This document shows positions 47,417 to 54,559 of a stretch of 64,000 nucleotides of DNA, piece after piece. Position numbers and translations under genes: made by a program. The notes under the pieces were generated by a model. It had not been told where the DNA came from. It made no database searches and worked only from the letters and a program-made list of their open reading frames with translations. Location of the stretch: NCBI GenBank assembly GCA_965202845.1, contig OZ241856.1, positions 2,604,001 to 2,668,000 on the forward strand, in the 5' to 3' direction. Positions within the stretch are counted from its first letter, which is position 1, and each line of letters begins with the position of its first letter. Source of the stretch: CBDATA01 sp965202845 (GTDB lineage: Bacteria > Acidobacteriota > Vicinamibacteria > Marinacidobacterales > Marinacidobacteraceae).

Positions 47417-49443
47417 ATGAAAACCCTTACCCCCCCCCCCCCCGAATTATTTACGGGTGGCTGATCCCGGCGCTCGTTTTCGCGCTGACGCTCGCCGCGT
47501 GCGGCGACGAAGAGGAGCCTGCTCCCGCGCCGGCTCCCGCCCCTGCGCCTGCTCCCGCACCGGCCCCCGCGCCTGAGCCGGCCCCGGAACCCGAACCGGC
47601 CCCGGAACCGACTCCCGAGCCGGAGCCGGAACCCGAACCGGAGCCGTTCGTCATCTCCATGACGCCCCCGATGGCGGACATGGACAAGGACTGCATGGGG
47701 TACGCGATGTGCCCGGACGCCATGACCGACGAGAAGAAGGCGATGGCCAGTGTGAACGGGAAGATGGTGGTGAAGAGCTCGCACGACGCGATCCTCACTC
47801 CGATGTGGATAGACCCGGCCCCGAACGGGGTCGGCGTCACCGGCGGGCAGGACAACATGCCGTTCATGAACGTCGACTGGAAGGCGATGCAGTCCGAGGT
47901 GGTCGGCATGGGCGTGACCTTCCGGGCGGTTCGGGTGAGTGTCGGTGTCGGTGGTGGCGCCGGACAGGAGACGGTTCCGGAGAGCGAGGTGATGCACATC
48001 ACCTGCGGGCCGTTCCACTGTTCGGAGGCGTCGATGGAGAAGCCGATGGCGCCGGAGATCACGCTCGCCGATTCGGCGGTCTGCGCCGCCTGGGACCCGG
48101 ACCTGGAGCTTCAGGTCGGCAGGATCGACAACGATTTCCACGGGATCAATGCCTCCAATGGGAATCCCTTCGATCCGGCGATCCATGCGGACGACGACGG
48201 AGTGGATATCGGTTGGGTGTCGAGTTCGCATGTGGCGATGTCGGTGAAACATAAATTTGTCGGGGTCGAAAACGGAAAGAACTACAGCGTTTCGGGACCG
48301 GACGCGCCCAAGGGGTCGAACAAGCCGCTTCCGATGGACCTGAAGGACAACGCCGGGTGGGGCGCTGGCATCCGATTCTTGAAGGTGCCGGATGCGGGCG
48401 GCAAGGCCGTGAAGCAAGCCAAGCTGGCCGAACTCTGCGAAGGGACGGGCTACTCGGCGGCGGCGGGGGGCGTCCACAAGCCGGCCGGTTGCTTCCGGAT
48501 CGCCATGGGAGACACGGTGCTGGGCGCGGCCAGTGGTCCGGCTCAGTTTTCCCTGGCGAACTACCTGTATGGCTACAGCGTTGAGGTTTCCGCCAAGGAT
48601 TCGTCGGTCGCCTGGGGCAAGGTGAAGTGGAAGGAGGATCCGTTCAAGGATCTGAAGTGCGAACCGATGACCTTCATGGCGGCCGATCAGGTGGATGTCT
48701 GCGAGTTGCTGGAAGCGGAGGTGGACCAGGCGCTCGCCAAGGGGTGGGGGGACGTCATGCTGAAGACGGAGGGAACCGGCGCGACCACCAGCGCGAGCGG
48801 CACGACGAACGGAGGCGTCAAGCTGCGCAACTGGGAAGTCAAGGCGAAGAGCGCGACGCCCGCGCGTTTCAAGCGGCTCTTTTTCGATGACAACCTGAAC
48901 GGCAAGGTCCTGAGGACGGACACGGGTCCCCATTACCCGGGCACGACGGCGACCGGTCTCCAGGATTTGTACCACTGGACGGGCGACAACATCAAGGGCA
49001 CCGCGCAAACTGCGGTTCGCAAGAACAGGCGCGACGTCATCTGGATGACCCTGCTGGATGGAGACGGCGATCCGACGATGGGAGACTTCGGAAAGGTGGA
49101 CCTCTACGGCAAGGACAGCACGCCCGCGACGTCCGCCAACGACAAGAAGCTGCCGGATGGCAAGGCGGACAACTTCCCGTCGCCGGATGACGCCGAGATG
49201 TGCACGAACGCCGACAACGACGCGGACGACGAGATCTGCGACGCGAAGTGGGAGATGGACTACGAGGTGAAGTTCGGGATCGGCACCTTCTCGGGTTGCG
49301 AGGCGACCCGCACGGTGACCATCAGCTGCGAGTGGGACGCGCAGGGCCTGATGGCGGACAATCCGCCGGACACCATCGACGGCGACCTGTCCAAGGACAG
49401 CGGCAAAAATGTCGCCAACTTCGCCAAGTGCACGGCGAAATAG
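47417..49443 (+). CDS. Phase-variable stalked lipoprotein, copy A2 (out of frame as sequenced)
   Basis: GAGGT lies 8 nt before ATG 47417. The frame reads MKTLTPPPP through 14 C and ends at TGA 47462. With 15 (or 12) C it continues RIIYGWLIPALVFALTLAAC and gives 675 residues. It is closest to A1 over its full length, including the shared DIGWVSSSHVAM and GVHKPAGCFRIAMG segments and the 3' untranslated region, so A1 and A2 are a recent tandem duplication. The stalk is longer than in A1. Function unknown; a surface antigen or binding protein is likely. It is OFF in this sequence. Confidence 0.8.
47430..47443 (+). repeat. Poly-C tract (14 C) in lipoprotein A2
   Basis: Fourteen C at the same codon position as in A1. 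One more C, or two fewer, restores the frame. Confidence 0.9.
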
Positions 49444-49462
49444 GCACCTGATTCGTTTCGGA

Positions 49463-49493
49463 GACCCCGGGGCCGACGAACGGCCCCGGGGTC
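49463..49493 (+). terminator. Intrinsic terminator after lipoprotein A2
   Basis: GACCCCGGGGCC / GGCCCCGGGGTC with a 7-nt loop, followed by TTCTTGG, 19 nt after the stop. Confidence 0.8.
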
Positions 49494-49513
49494 TTCTTGG
49501 GCCCGTCGGGGGC

Positions 49514-49519
49514 TATGCT
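49514..49519 (+). promoter_or_regulatory. -10-like TATGCT of antitoxin 1
   Basis: Six nt separate it from the ATG, so the transcript would start at or next to the start codon (leaderless). Confidence 0.45.
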
Positions 49520-49525
49520 GGGCCC

Positions 49526-49804
49526 ATGCGCACCGCATCGGTTTCCGAACTCAAGGCGCGCCTCTCACGCTACCTGCGCGAGGCGCGCGACGGCGGTGAA
49601 ATCCAGATTCTGCGCCGGGGCGTCCCGATCGCCCGGATCGTCCCCCCGGAGCCGAATCGGGATGCGGATCGGCAGCGGCTGATCGCCAGCGGCACGATCC
49701 GCCCGGGAACCGGCAATTCCCGGGCGGCTCTCAAACGACCGCCAATCAAGCTGCCGACAAGCATCGTGGCAGCGATCCTTGAAGAACGGGAGGGTCGGAT
49801 CTGA
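49526..49804 (+). CDS. Phd/YefM-type antitoxin, first copy
   Basis: 92 residues. RTASVSELKARLSRYLREAR is the usual Phd/YefM N-terminal DNA-binding fold, followed by GGEIQILRRGVPIARIVPP. The C-terminus (RPPIKLPTSIVAAILEERE) would wrap the toxin. No functional toxin follows: only 13 codons of the toxin gene remain at 49801-49839. The ATG sits at leaderless distance from a -10 element. Nearly identical in layout to the second copy at 49870. Confidence 0.85.
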   Translation: MRTASVSELKARLSRYLREARDGGEIQILRRGVPIARIVPPEPNRDADRQRLIASGTIRPGTGNSRAALKRPPIKLPTSIVAAILEEREGRI

Positions 49805-49839
49805 ATCGTTGGTATTGGGACACCTCGGCGCTCGCCCCG
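49801..49839 (+). pseudogene. Remnant of PIN toxin gene, in frame with antitoxin 2
   Basis: Reads NRWYWDTSALAP after an initial CTG and matches the first residues of the intact toxin at 50145 (YWDTSALAP). The homology stops there. The frame then runs on without a stop through 30 more bases into the second antitoxin, so a read-through fusion is possible. It is best explained by a tandem duplication of antitoxin plus toxin followed by deletion of most of the first toxin. Confidence 0.7.
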
Positions 49840-49857
49840 GACGACCACCGCTCCGGC

Positions 49858-49863
49858 TATACT
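49858..49863 (+). promoter_or_regulatory. -10-like TATACT of antitoxin 2
   Basis: GGCTATACTGG, 6 nt before ATG 49870, mirrors the element before antitoxin 1 and implies a leaderless mRNA. Confidence 0.5.
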
Positions 49864-49869
49864 GGTCCC

Positions 49870-50148
49870 ATGCGCACCGCATCGGTATCCGAACTCAAGG
49901 CGCACCTCTCGCGCCACCTGCGCGAGGCCCGCGACGGCGACGAAATCCAGATTCTGCACCGGGGCGTCCCGATCGCCCGGATCGTCCCCCCGGCGGAGAG
50001 CTGGAGCGAATTTCGGCAGAGGCTGATCGACAAGGGCATTCTCCGCCCGGGAACCGGCAATTTCGATGAAATCCTCAAGCGCCCGCCCATCCGGGTGTCG
50101 ACGAGCATCGTGGAGGCGATCCTCGAGGATCGGGAGGACCGCGTCTGA
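49870..50148 (+). CDS. Phd/YefM-type antitoxin, second copy
   Basis: 92 residues. RTASVSELKAHLSRHLREAR, DEIQILHRGVPIARIVPP and the C-terminal PPIRVSTSIVEAILEDRED. It diverges from copy 1 mainly in the centre. It should bind its own promoter and neutralise the PIN toxin encoded directly downstream; the two genes overlap by 4 bases. The toxin's ribosome site lies inside this gene's last codons. Confidence 0.88.
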   Translation: MRTASVSELKAHLSRHLREARDGDEIQILHRGVPIARIVPPAESWSEFRQRLIDKGILRPGTGNFDEILKRPPIRVSTSIVEAILEDREDRV

Positions 50149-50597
50149 GAACGCCCCTGCATTACTGGGACACGTCGGCGCTGGCGCCGCTGGTGTTCAA
50201 GGAGGAGACGACGCCACGGATGCTCAAGTGGTTGGAGGATGCGGACAGGCGGGTCGCGACTTGGATATGGACCCGCGTCGAAATTATCAGCGCCATTGAA
50301 CGCCGGGTCCGGCAGGGCCTGATGTCCGACGAGCAGCGTCGCGCCGCCTTGATCAGGTTGGCCGATCTCGCCGCCGAATGGGATGAGGTCAACGACTTGC
50401 CGGAGGTCAAGAGACGCGCCATTCGGTTGCTGTCCCGGCACCCGCTGCGGGCGGCCGACGCCGGCCAACTCGGGGCCGCGGTGCTGGTTCGGGATCAGCG
50501 GCCCCCTGGCCCGGCCACTTTCGTTTCGCTGGATGTGAGGCTCGCCCTGGCGGCGGAGCGGGAGGGATTCCGCCTGCCCGAACCCGTCGTCGGCTGA
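50145..50597 (+). CDS. PIN-domain (VapC-like) ribonuclease toxin
   Basis: 150 residues. PIN acidic residues: Asp in HYWDTSALAPL, Glu in TRVEIISAIERR, Asp in RAADAGQLGAAVL and Asp in FVSLDVRLALAAEREGF. It would cleave RNA when freed from the antitoxin. No ATG/GTG/TTG precedes the conserved YWDTSA. The best start is CTG 50145, because GGGAGGA lies exactly 6 nt upstream and the frame overlaps the antitoxin stop as CTGA. The truncated first copy keeps the same CTG and GGGAGGG spacing. Confidence 0.85.
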   Translation: MRTPLHYWDTSALAPLVFKEETTPRMLKWLEDADRRVATWIWTRVEIISAIERRVRQGLMSDEQRRAALIRLADLAAEWDEVNDLPEVKRRAIRLLSRHPLRAADAGQLGAAVLVRDQRPPGPATFVSLDVRLALAAEREGFRLPEPVVG

Positions 50598-50620
50598 ACC
50601 CGGCGCCGCCGGGCGGAGAT

Positions 50621-51463
50621 CTATCCGGTCGCCGCGTCCTGCTCGGCGACGACGCCGTTCTCCAGCACGCCGATCCCCTCGATCTCCACTTCCACCCGGT
50701 CGCCGGGCTTCAGGAACACCCGGGGGTTTCGCGCGACGCCGACCCCCGACGGGGTGCCGGTCGCGATCACGTCTCCGGGAGCGAGCGGGGTGATCCGCGA
50801 CAGGTAGGCGATGAGCTCCCGCACCGGCCAGGTCATCCGGCTGGTGTGGCTTCGCTGCATCACCTCGCCGTTCAGCCGGGTCTCGATGGCGAGCGCCTGG
50901 GGGTCGGGAATCTCGTCGGCGGTCACCAGCCAGGGGCCGAAGGCGCCGGTGCGCCAGAAATTCTTGCCGGGGCCGAACTGGCTGCTGTGCGACTGGAAGT
51001 CCCGCACCGATCCGTCGTTGAAGCAGGCGTAGCCCGCCACATGCTCCAGGGCGTCCTCCTCCCCGATGTGGCGCCCCGGCTTCCCGATCACCACCGCGAG
51101 CTCCCCCTCGTAATCCAGCTTGGTCGAGACCCGTGGGAGCGCCATGTCCTCCCGGTGCCCCAGCAGGCACGCCGGAAACCGGGTGAAGAGGGTGGGCCAC
51201 CGCGCCTTCTCCCTTCCGGTTTCGATCCGGTGGTCCTCGTAGTTCAGCCCGACGCACCAGATCGAGCCCGGCCTCGGGATCAGCGGCGCGAACCGGACAT
51301 CCCGGACCGGATCGCCGCCCGCGGAAGGGCGCGCGCCGCTGGCGAGCAGGCCGGCGAGATCGCCCCGGAAGGGTTCGTCCAGCAGCCGGAACGAGCCGCC
51401 GTCGGCGGAAACCAGGGCCGCCGCATGGCGGCCGTCCGGGAGCTCCAGGGTGGTGAGTCGCAT
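50621..51463 (-). CDS. Fumarylacetoacetate hydrolase-family protein
   Basis: 280 residues. N-terminal domain ahead of the FAH core: WCVGLNYEDHRIETG, KLDYEGELAVVIGKPG (metal-binding Glu residues), FNDGSVRDFQ, and APGDVIATGTPSGVGVARNP. The family cleaves or decarboxylates beta-keto acids such as acylpyruvates and 2-keto-3-deoxy acids. ATG 51463 was chosen because it begins the conserved RLTTLELPDG; the frame upstream runs into the next gene. The pathway partner is unknown. Confidence 0.88.
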   Translation of the reverse strand: MRLTTLELPDGRHAAALVSADGGSFRLLDEPFRGDLAGLLASGARPSAGGDPVRDVRFAPLIPRPGSIWCVGLNYEDHRIETGREKARWPTLFTRFPACLLGHREDMALPRVSTKLDYEGELAVVIGKPGRHIGEEDALEHVAGYACFNDGSVRDFQSHSSQFGPGKNFWRTGAFGPWLVTADEIPDPQALAIETRLNGEVMQRSHTSRMTWPVRELIAYLSRITPLAPGDVIATGTPSGVGVARNPRVFLKPGDRVEVEIEGIGVLENGVVAEQDAATG

Positions 51464-51476
51464 GGGGTGCGGGATG

Positions 51477-51878
51477 CTATCCGCCCGCCCGACGCAGCGC
51501 GGCGACGAAGGCCGCCGGTTCGCCGGTCCAGTTCCCTCCGGGGACCGGCGCGAAGCCCGGCGGGGGCGGCCCCGGATGGACATACAGCGCGAGCGGTTCG
51601 CGTTCCCCTTCGGGCAGAACCTCCACCCGCCGGTAGCCGAACCGCCCCTCGAAGCGGTCCAGCGCCCGAAGCCGCCGCCCGTCCACTTCGTGGATTTCCA
51701 CGGTCAACCGGTGGATCTCCGGACTCGGAACCAGCATCGGGTACTCATGGTTTCCGAACAGCCGGTACGGCGCCCGGAGCGCGGCGCTTTTGACAAAACG
51801 GGACCGGTCGTCGGCCAGGAAGGCGGCGTGGTTCGCCCCGCCCCGCTTCAGGGTGCCGTACACCCCGATCCGGGTCAC
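51477..51878 (-). CDS. Gamma-glutamylcyclotransferase-like (AIG2/BtrG) protein
   Basis: 133 residues. TRIGVYGTLKRGGANHAAF carries the substrate-binding YGTLKxG loop, and LRALDRFEGRFGYRR contains the acidic residue used as general acid/base. It probably forms 5-oxoproline from a gamma-glutamyl compound, which fits the gamma-glutamyltransferase and 5-oxoprolinase genes elsewhere in this window. GTG 51878 overlaps the amidohydrolase stop by 4 bases. Confidence 0.8.
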   Translation of the reverse strand: MTRIGVYGTLKRGGANHAAFLADDRSRFVKSAALRAPYRLFGNHEYPMLVPSPEIHRLTVEIHEVDGRRLRALDRFEGRFGYRRVEVLPEGEREPLALYVHPGPPPPGFAPVPGGNWTGEPAAFVAALRRAGG

Positions 51879-53590
51879 CGGCCGTCGTCGGCGCGGTAGC
51901 GGATGGCGCCCCCGACGATCGTCATCCATGCGGTGGTTCCCGGAATCTCCTCCTCGGGGATGGTCAGGATGTCCCGGCTGAGCACCGTGACGTCGGCGTA
52001 TTTCCCCGGAGTCAGGCTGCCCTTCACGTCCTCCTCGAAGGCGGCGAAGGCGTTCGCCATCGTGTAGGAATAGAGCGCCTCCTCGCGGGTCAGCGCCTGT
52101 TCCGGGTGGAACCGGCTTCCGTCCGGGAGCCGGCGGGCGACGGTCGCGTGGAAGCTCGGAATCGGATCCAGATCCTCCACCGGAGCGTCGGTTCCGTTGG
52201 TGACCACCGCCCCGGAGTTGAGGAGCGACCGCCACATGTAGGCGCCGGTTCGGGCTCGTTCGTCGCCGAGCTTCGCCGGCACCCACGGGCCGTCCGAGGT
52301 GGCGTGCACCGCCTGCATAGAAGGTATGACGCCGAGTTCCCCGAACCGGGGAATGTCGTCGGGATGGATGTGCTGGGCGTGCTCGATCCGGAACCGCAAG
52401 GCGCGGCCGTCCACCCCCGCCTCCTCGAAGGCCCGCTCGTACAGGTCCAGCACTTCGCGGTTCCCCCGGTCGCCGATCGCGTGGGTGTTCACCTGAACCC
52501 CGTGCCGGATGGCGATCCGCGCGGTCTCCTCGATGTCTTCAACCTCCTCGAGCACCAGCCCGACGCTCTCCGGCATGTCGTCATACGGTTCGAGCAGCCA
52601 GGCCCCGTGCGCGCCGAGCGCCCCGTCCACCTGGCGCTTGATGGAGCGCACGGTCAGATGGCCGTCCGCATGGTTCGTCATGAAGTACTCCGGCAGCCGC
52701 CGGTCCATCTCCTCGTTGGACTCCCCCCGCACCATGACATAGAGCCGGATGGGGAGCCGCCCGGCCTCCGCCATGTCGCGGAAGAAGTCGATGAGGGCGA
52801 AGCTGGATCCGGCGTCCTGGAAGCTGGTCACCCCCTTCCGGAGCGATTCCTCGGCCGCCAGCTGCAGCTGGAGCTCCATCTCCGCCCGGATCTCCTCGTC
52901 GCCCCGTTCCGCCATCGCCCGATTCCGGGCGCGCGCCACCAGCCGCTGCGCCGTCTCCCGCAGGGCGCCGGTCGGGTTCCCGTCGGCGTCCTTCACGATC
53001 GTGCCGCCCGGCGGATCCGGGGTGTTCCGGTCGATGCCGGCGAGCTCCATCGCCAGCGCGTTGGCGAAGGCGGCGTGGCCGCTCGCGTGCCGGAGCAGCA
53101 CCGGATGCCCCGGCGAAATCTCGGAGAGACCCAGGTGATGGGGCAGCCCCTCCACCGCGCCTCCGGGCGCCTCATCCCACTTCTCCTGGTGCCAGCCGCG
53201 CCCTTCGATCCAGGCCCCCTCCGGGGCTTCGGCGACCGCTTCCGCGACCATGTCCACGATCCGGTTCCAGTTCTCCGCCTCGCCGAGCTTCAGGATCATC
53301 TGCGCGTTCCCCACGCCCATGAAGTGCCCGTGCCCCTCGATGAATCCGGGGATGGCGAGCCGCCCCTCCAGATCCACGACTTCGGTCTCCGGTCCGACAT
53401 GGCGCCGGATATCCCGGTCCTCGCCGACGGCGACGATCCGCCCGTTCCGGGCCGCCAGCGCTTCCGCTTCGGGATGATCCGGATCCACGGTGACCACCTT
53501 GCCGGAGAGCAGAACCAGGTCGGCGGGCTCCTCCGGCGCCGGTCCCGAACAGCCGAGCGCGAGCAGGAGGAAAATAGTGCGCAGATGCAT
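51875..53590 (-). CDS. Amidohydrolase (YtcJ-like), lipoprotein
   Basis: 571 residues. A lipoprotein signal (RTIFLLLALGCSGPAP, Cys about residue 14) is followed by the amidohydrolase-3 barrel: IPGFIEGHGHFMGVG (first HxH), the Lys/His region ALGAHGAWLLEPYDD, VQVNTHAIGDRGNREV, FRIEHAQHIHPDD, TNGTDAPVEDLDP and the C-terminal composite sandwich KGSLTPGKYADVTVLS. Such enzymes hydrolyse amides or N-acyl groups with one or two metal ions; the substrate is not known. Anchored in the periplasm. Confidence 0.9.
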   Translation of the reverse strand: MHLRTIFLLLALGCSGPAPEEPADLVLLSGKVVTVDPDHPEAEALAARNGRIVAVGEDRDIRRHVGPETEVVDLEGRLAIPGFIEGHGHFMGVGNAQMILKLGEAENWNRIVDMVAEAVAEAPEGAWIEGRGWHQEKWDEAPGGAVEGLPHHLGLSEISPGHPVLLRHASGHAAFANALAMELAGIDRNTPDPPGGTIVKDADGNPTGALRETAQRLVARARNRAMAERGDEEIRAEMELQLQLAAEESLRKGVTSFQDAGSSFALIDFFRDMAEAGRLPIRLYVMVRGESNEEMDRRLPEYFMTNHADGHLTVRSIKRQVDGALGAHGAWLLEPYDDMPESVGLVLEEVEDIEETARIAIRHGVQVNTHAIGDRGNREVLDLYERAFEEAGVDGRALRFRIEHAQHIHPDDIPRFGELGVIPSMQAVHATSDGPWVPAKLGDERARTGAYMWRSLLNSGAVVTNGTDAPVEDLDPIPSFHATVARRLPDGSRFHPEQALTREEALYSYTMANAFAAFEEDVKGSLTPGKYADVTVLSRDILTIPEEEIPGTTAWMTIVGGAIRYRADDGR

Positions 53591-53622
53591 GGTGCGGCCT
53601 CCGGAGGGGAAAGGGTAGCGTT

Positions 53623-54357
53623 TCAGACGCGCCGGGCGGCGACGTCGAACTGGCGGGCGGCGAACGCCAGCCGGGCTTCTTGAAGCTGGCGCCGACGGAC
53701 GGCGAGCCAGTCCGCCGCTTCCTCCCCGAGCTCCTTCTCCACGTATCCGAGGATGGTTTCGAGGAAGAACCCCTCGTCCGCCGGGTAGTCGCCGCGTTCG
53801 GGAACCACCCGCCAGTCCGAGCGCCCGGAAGCGATCCCGGCGAACCCGGACCCGGGCGCCCGGATGTCCTCGATCAGCTCCTCCCCGGCGCGCGGGTTGG
53901 CGATGCTCGCGTGGTAGGCCGCGAGAATCCGGCTGTCCTCATGGTGCGGCGGATCGAAGCGGGTCTCGCCGGAGAAGGTGAGCGCCGCGTAGAAGACGCC
54001 GCCCGGCGCCAGCATACGGCGCGCGAAGGGGAGCGCCGTCCCCGGCGGCGGCAGGTCCCAGAACGACCGGGCGAGAAGCGCGTCGAACCGCCGTTCGCCG
54101 GGGAAGTTCCCATCGGGCACGGCGGCATGAAGAAATTGGATTCCCGCCGGCGCTTCCTCCCGGTACGCCTGGAGCAGCCGGGCGTCCTTGTCGCTTGCGG
54201 TGAATTCCAGCCGGTCCACGCCGTCCAGCAGCCCCATCCAGCGGCGGAATGCGCCGCCGGCGCCTCCGCCCACCTCCAGCGCCCGCAGCGGCCGTTGCGC
54301 CGGGAGCGCGTCCCGGACGGCCGCCTCCACGCCCGGATGGAGCGCACGCTCGTCCAC
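53623..54357 (-). CDS. Class I SAM-dependent methyltransferase
   Basis: 244 residues from GTG 54357. Motif I RALEVGGGAGGAFRRWM, then FTASDKDARLL, FDALLARSFWDLPPPG and APGGVFYAALTF. Coding similarity seems to extend upstream (FVRYLRAKRTVDERAL) nearly to the THX stop at 54402, but no ATG, GTG or TTG is available there, so the true start may be a rare codon. The gene follows the THX ribosomal protein. Substrate unknown. Confidence 0.72.
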   Translation of the reverse strand: MDERALHPGVEAAVRDALPAQRPLRALEVGGGAGGAFRRWMGLLDGVDRLEFTASDKDARLLQAYREEAPAGIQFLHAAVPDGNFPGERRFDALLARSFWDLPPPGTALPFARRMLAPGGVFYAALTFSGETRFDPPHHEDSRILAAYHASIANPRAGEELIEDIRAPGSGFAGIASGRSDWRVVPERGDYPADEGFFLETILGYVEKELGEEAADWLAVRRRQLQEARLAFAARQFDVAARRV

Positions 54358-54401
54358 CGTGCGCTTGGCCCGCAGGTAGCGGACGAAGTCCGCCGGGGTC
54401 G

Positions 54402-54488
54402 CTATTTCTTGCGACGCCTGGGGCGGTTCTTCCCGTTGGTGCCCTGGAAGATCTTGCCGCGCCTGGTTCGCCGGTCGCCTTTTCCCAT
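54402..54488 (-). CDS. 30S ribosomal protein THX (28 residues)
   Basis: Translates as MGKGDRRTRRGKIFQGTNGK followed by NRPRRRKK, which matches the small basic THX protein (MGKGDKKTRRGKIWRGTYGK-type) of the small ribosomal subunit. It is 87 bases with its stop, too short for most gene finders. Very basic, with a conserved GKGDxRTRRGKI start. The divergent lipoprotein B1 promoter lies just beyond its start. Confidence 0.92.
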   Translation of the reverse strand: MGKGDRRTRRGKIFQGTNGKNRPRRRKK

Positions 54489-54505
54489 GAGGGCATTCTA
54501 GCGTA

Positions 54506-54511
54506 TAGAAT
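54506..54511 (+). promoter_or_regulatory. -10-like element before lipoprotein B1 (TAGAAT)
   Basis: GTATAGAATCC, about 39 nt before the ATG. It is followed by a leader shared base for base with B2 (54518-54559 equals 58736-58777). Confidence 0.45.
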
Positions 54512-54517
54512 CCGCCG

Positions 54518-54559
54518 AGCTTCTTGCCATACCAATCAGGAGGTAGCGATATGAAGCCT
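54518..54559 (+). repeat. Shared 42-bp leader/ribosome-site/start block, copy B1
   Basis: Identical to 58736-58777 over 42 bases. It contains AGGAGGT 6 nt before ATG and the codons ATGAAGCCT. Translation signals of B1 and B2 are thus the same, so expression differs only by promoter and C-tract length. Confidence 0.85.
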
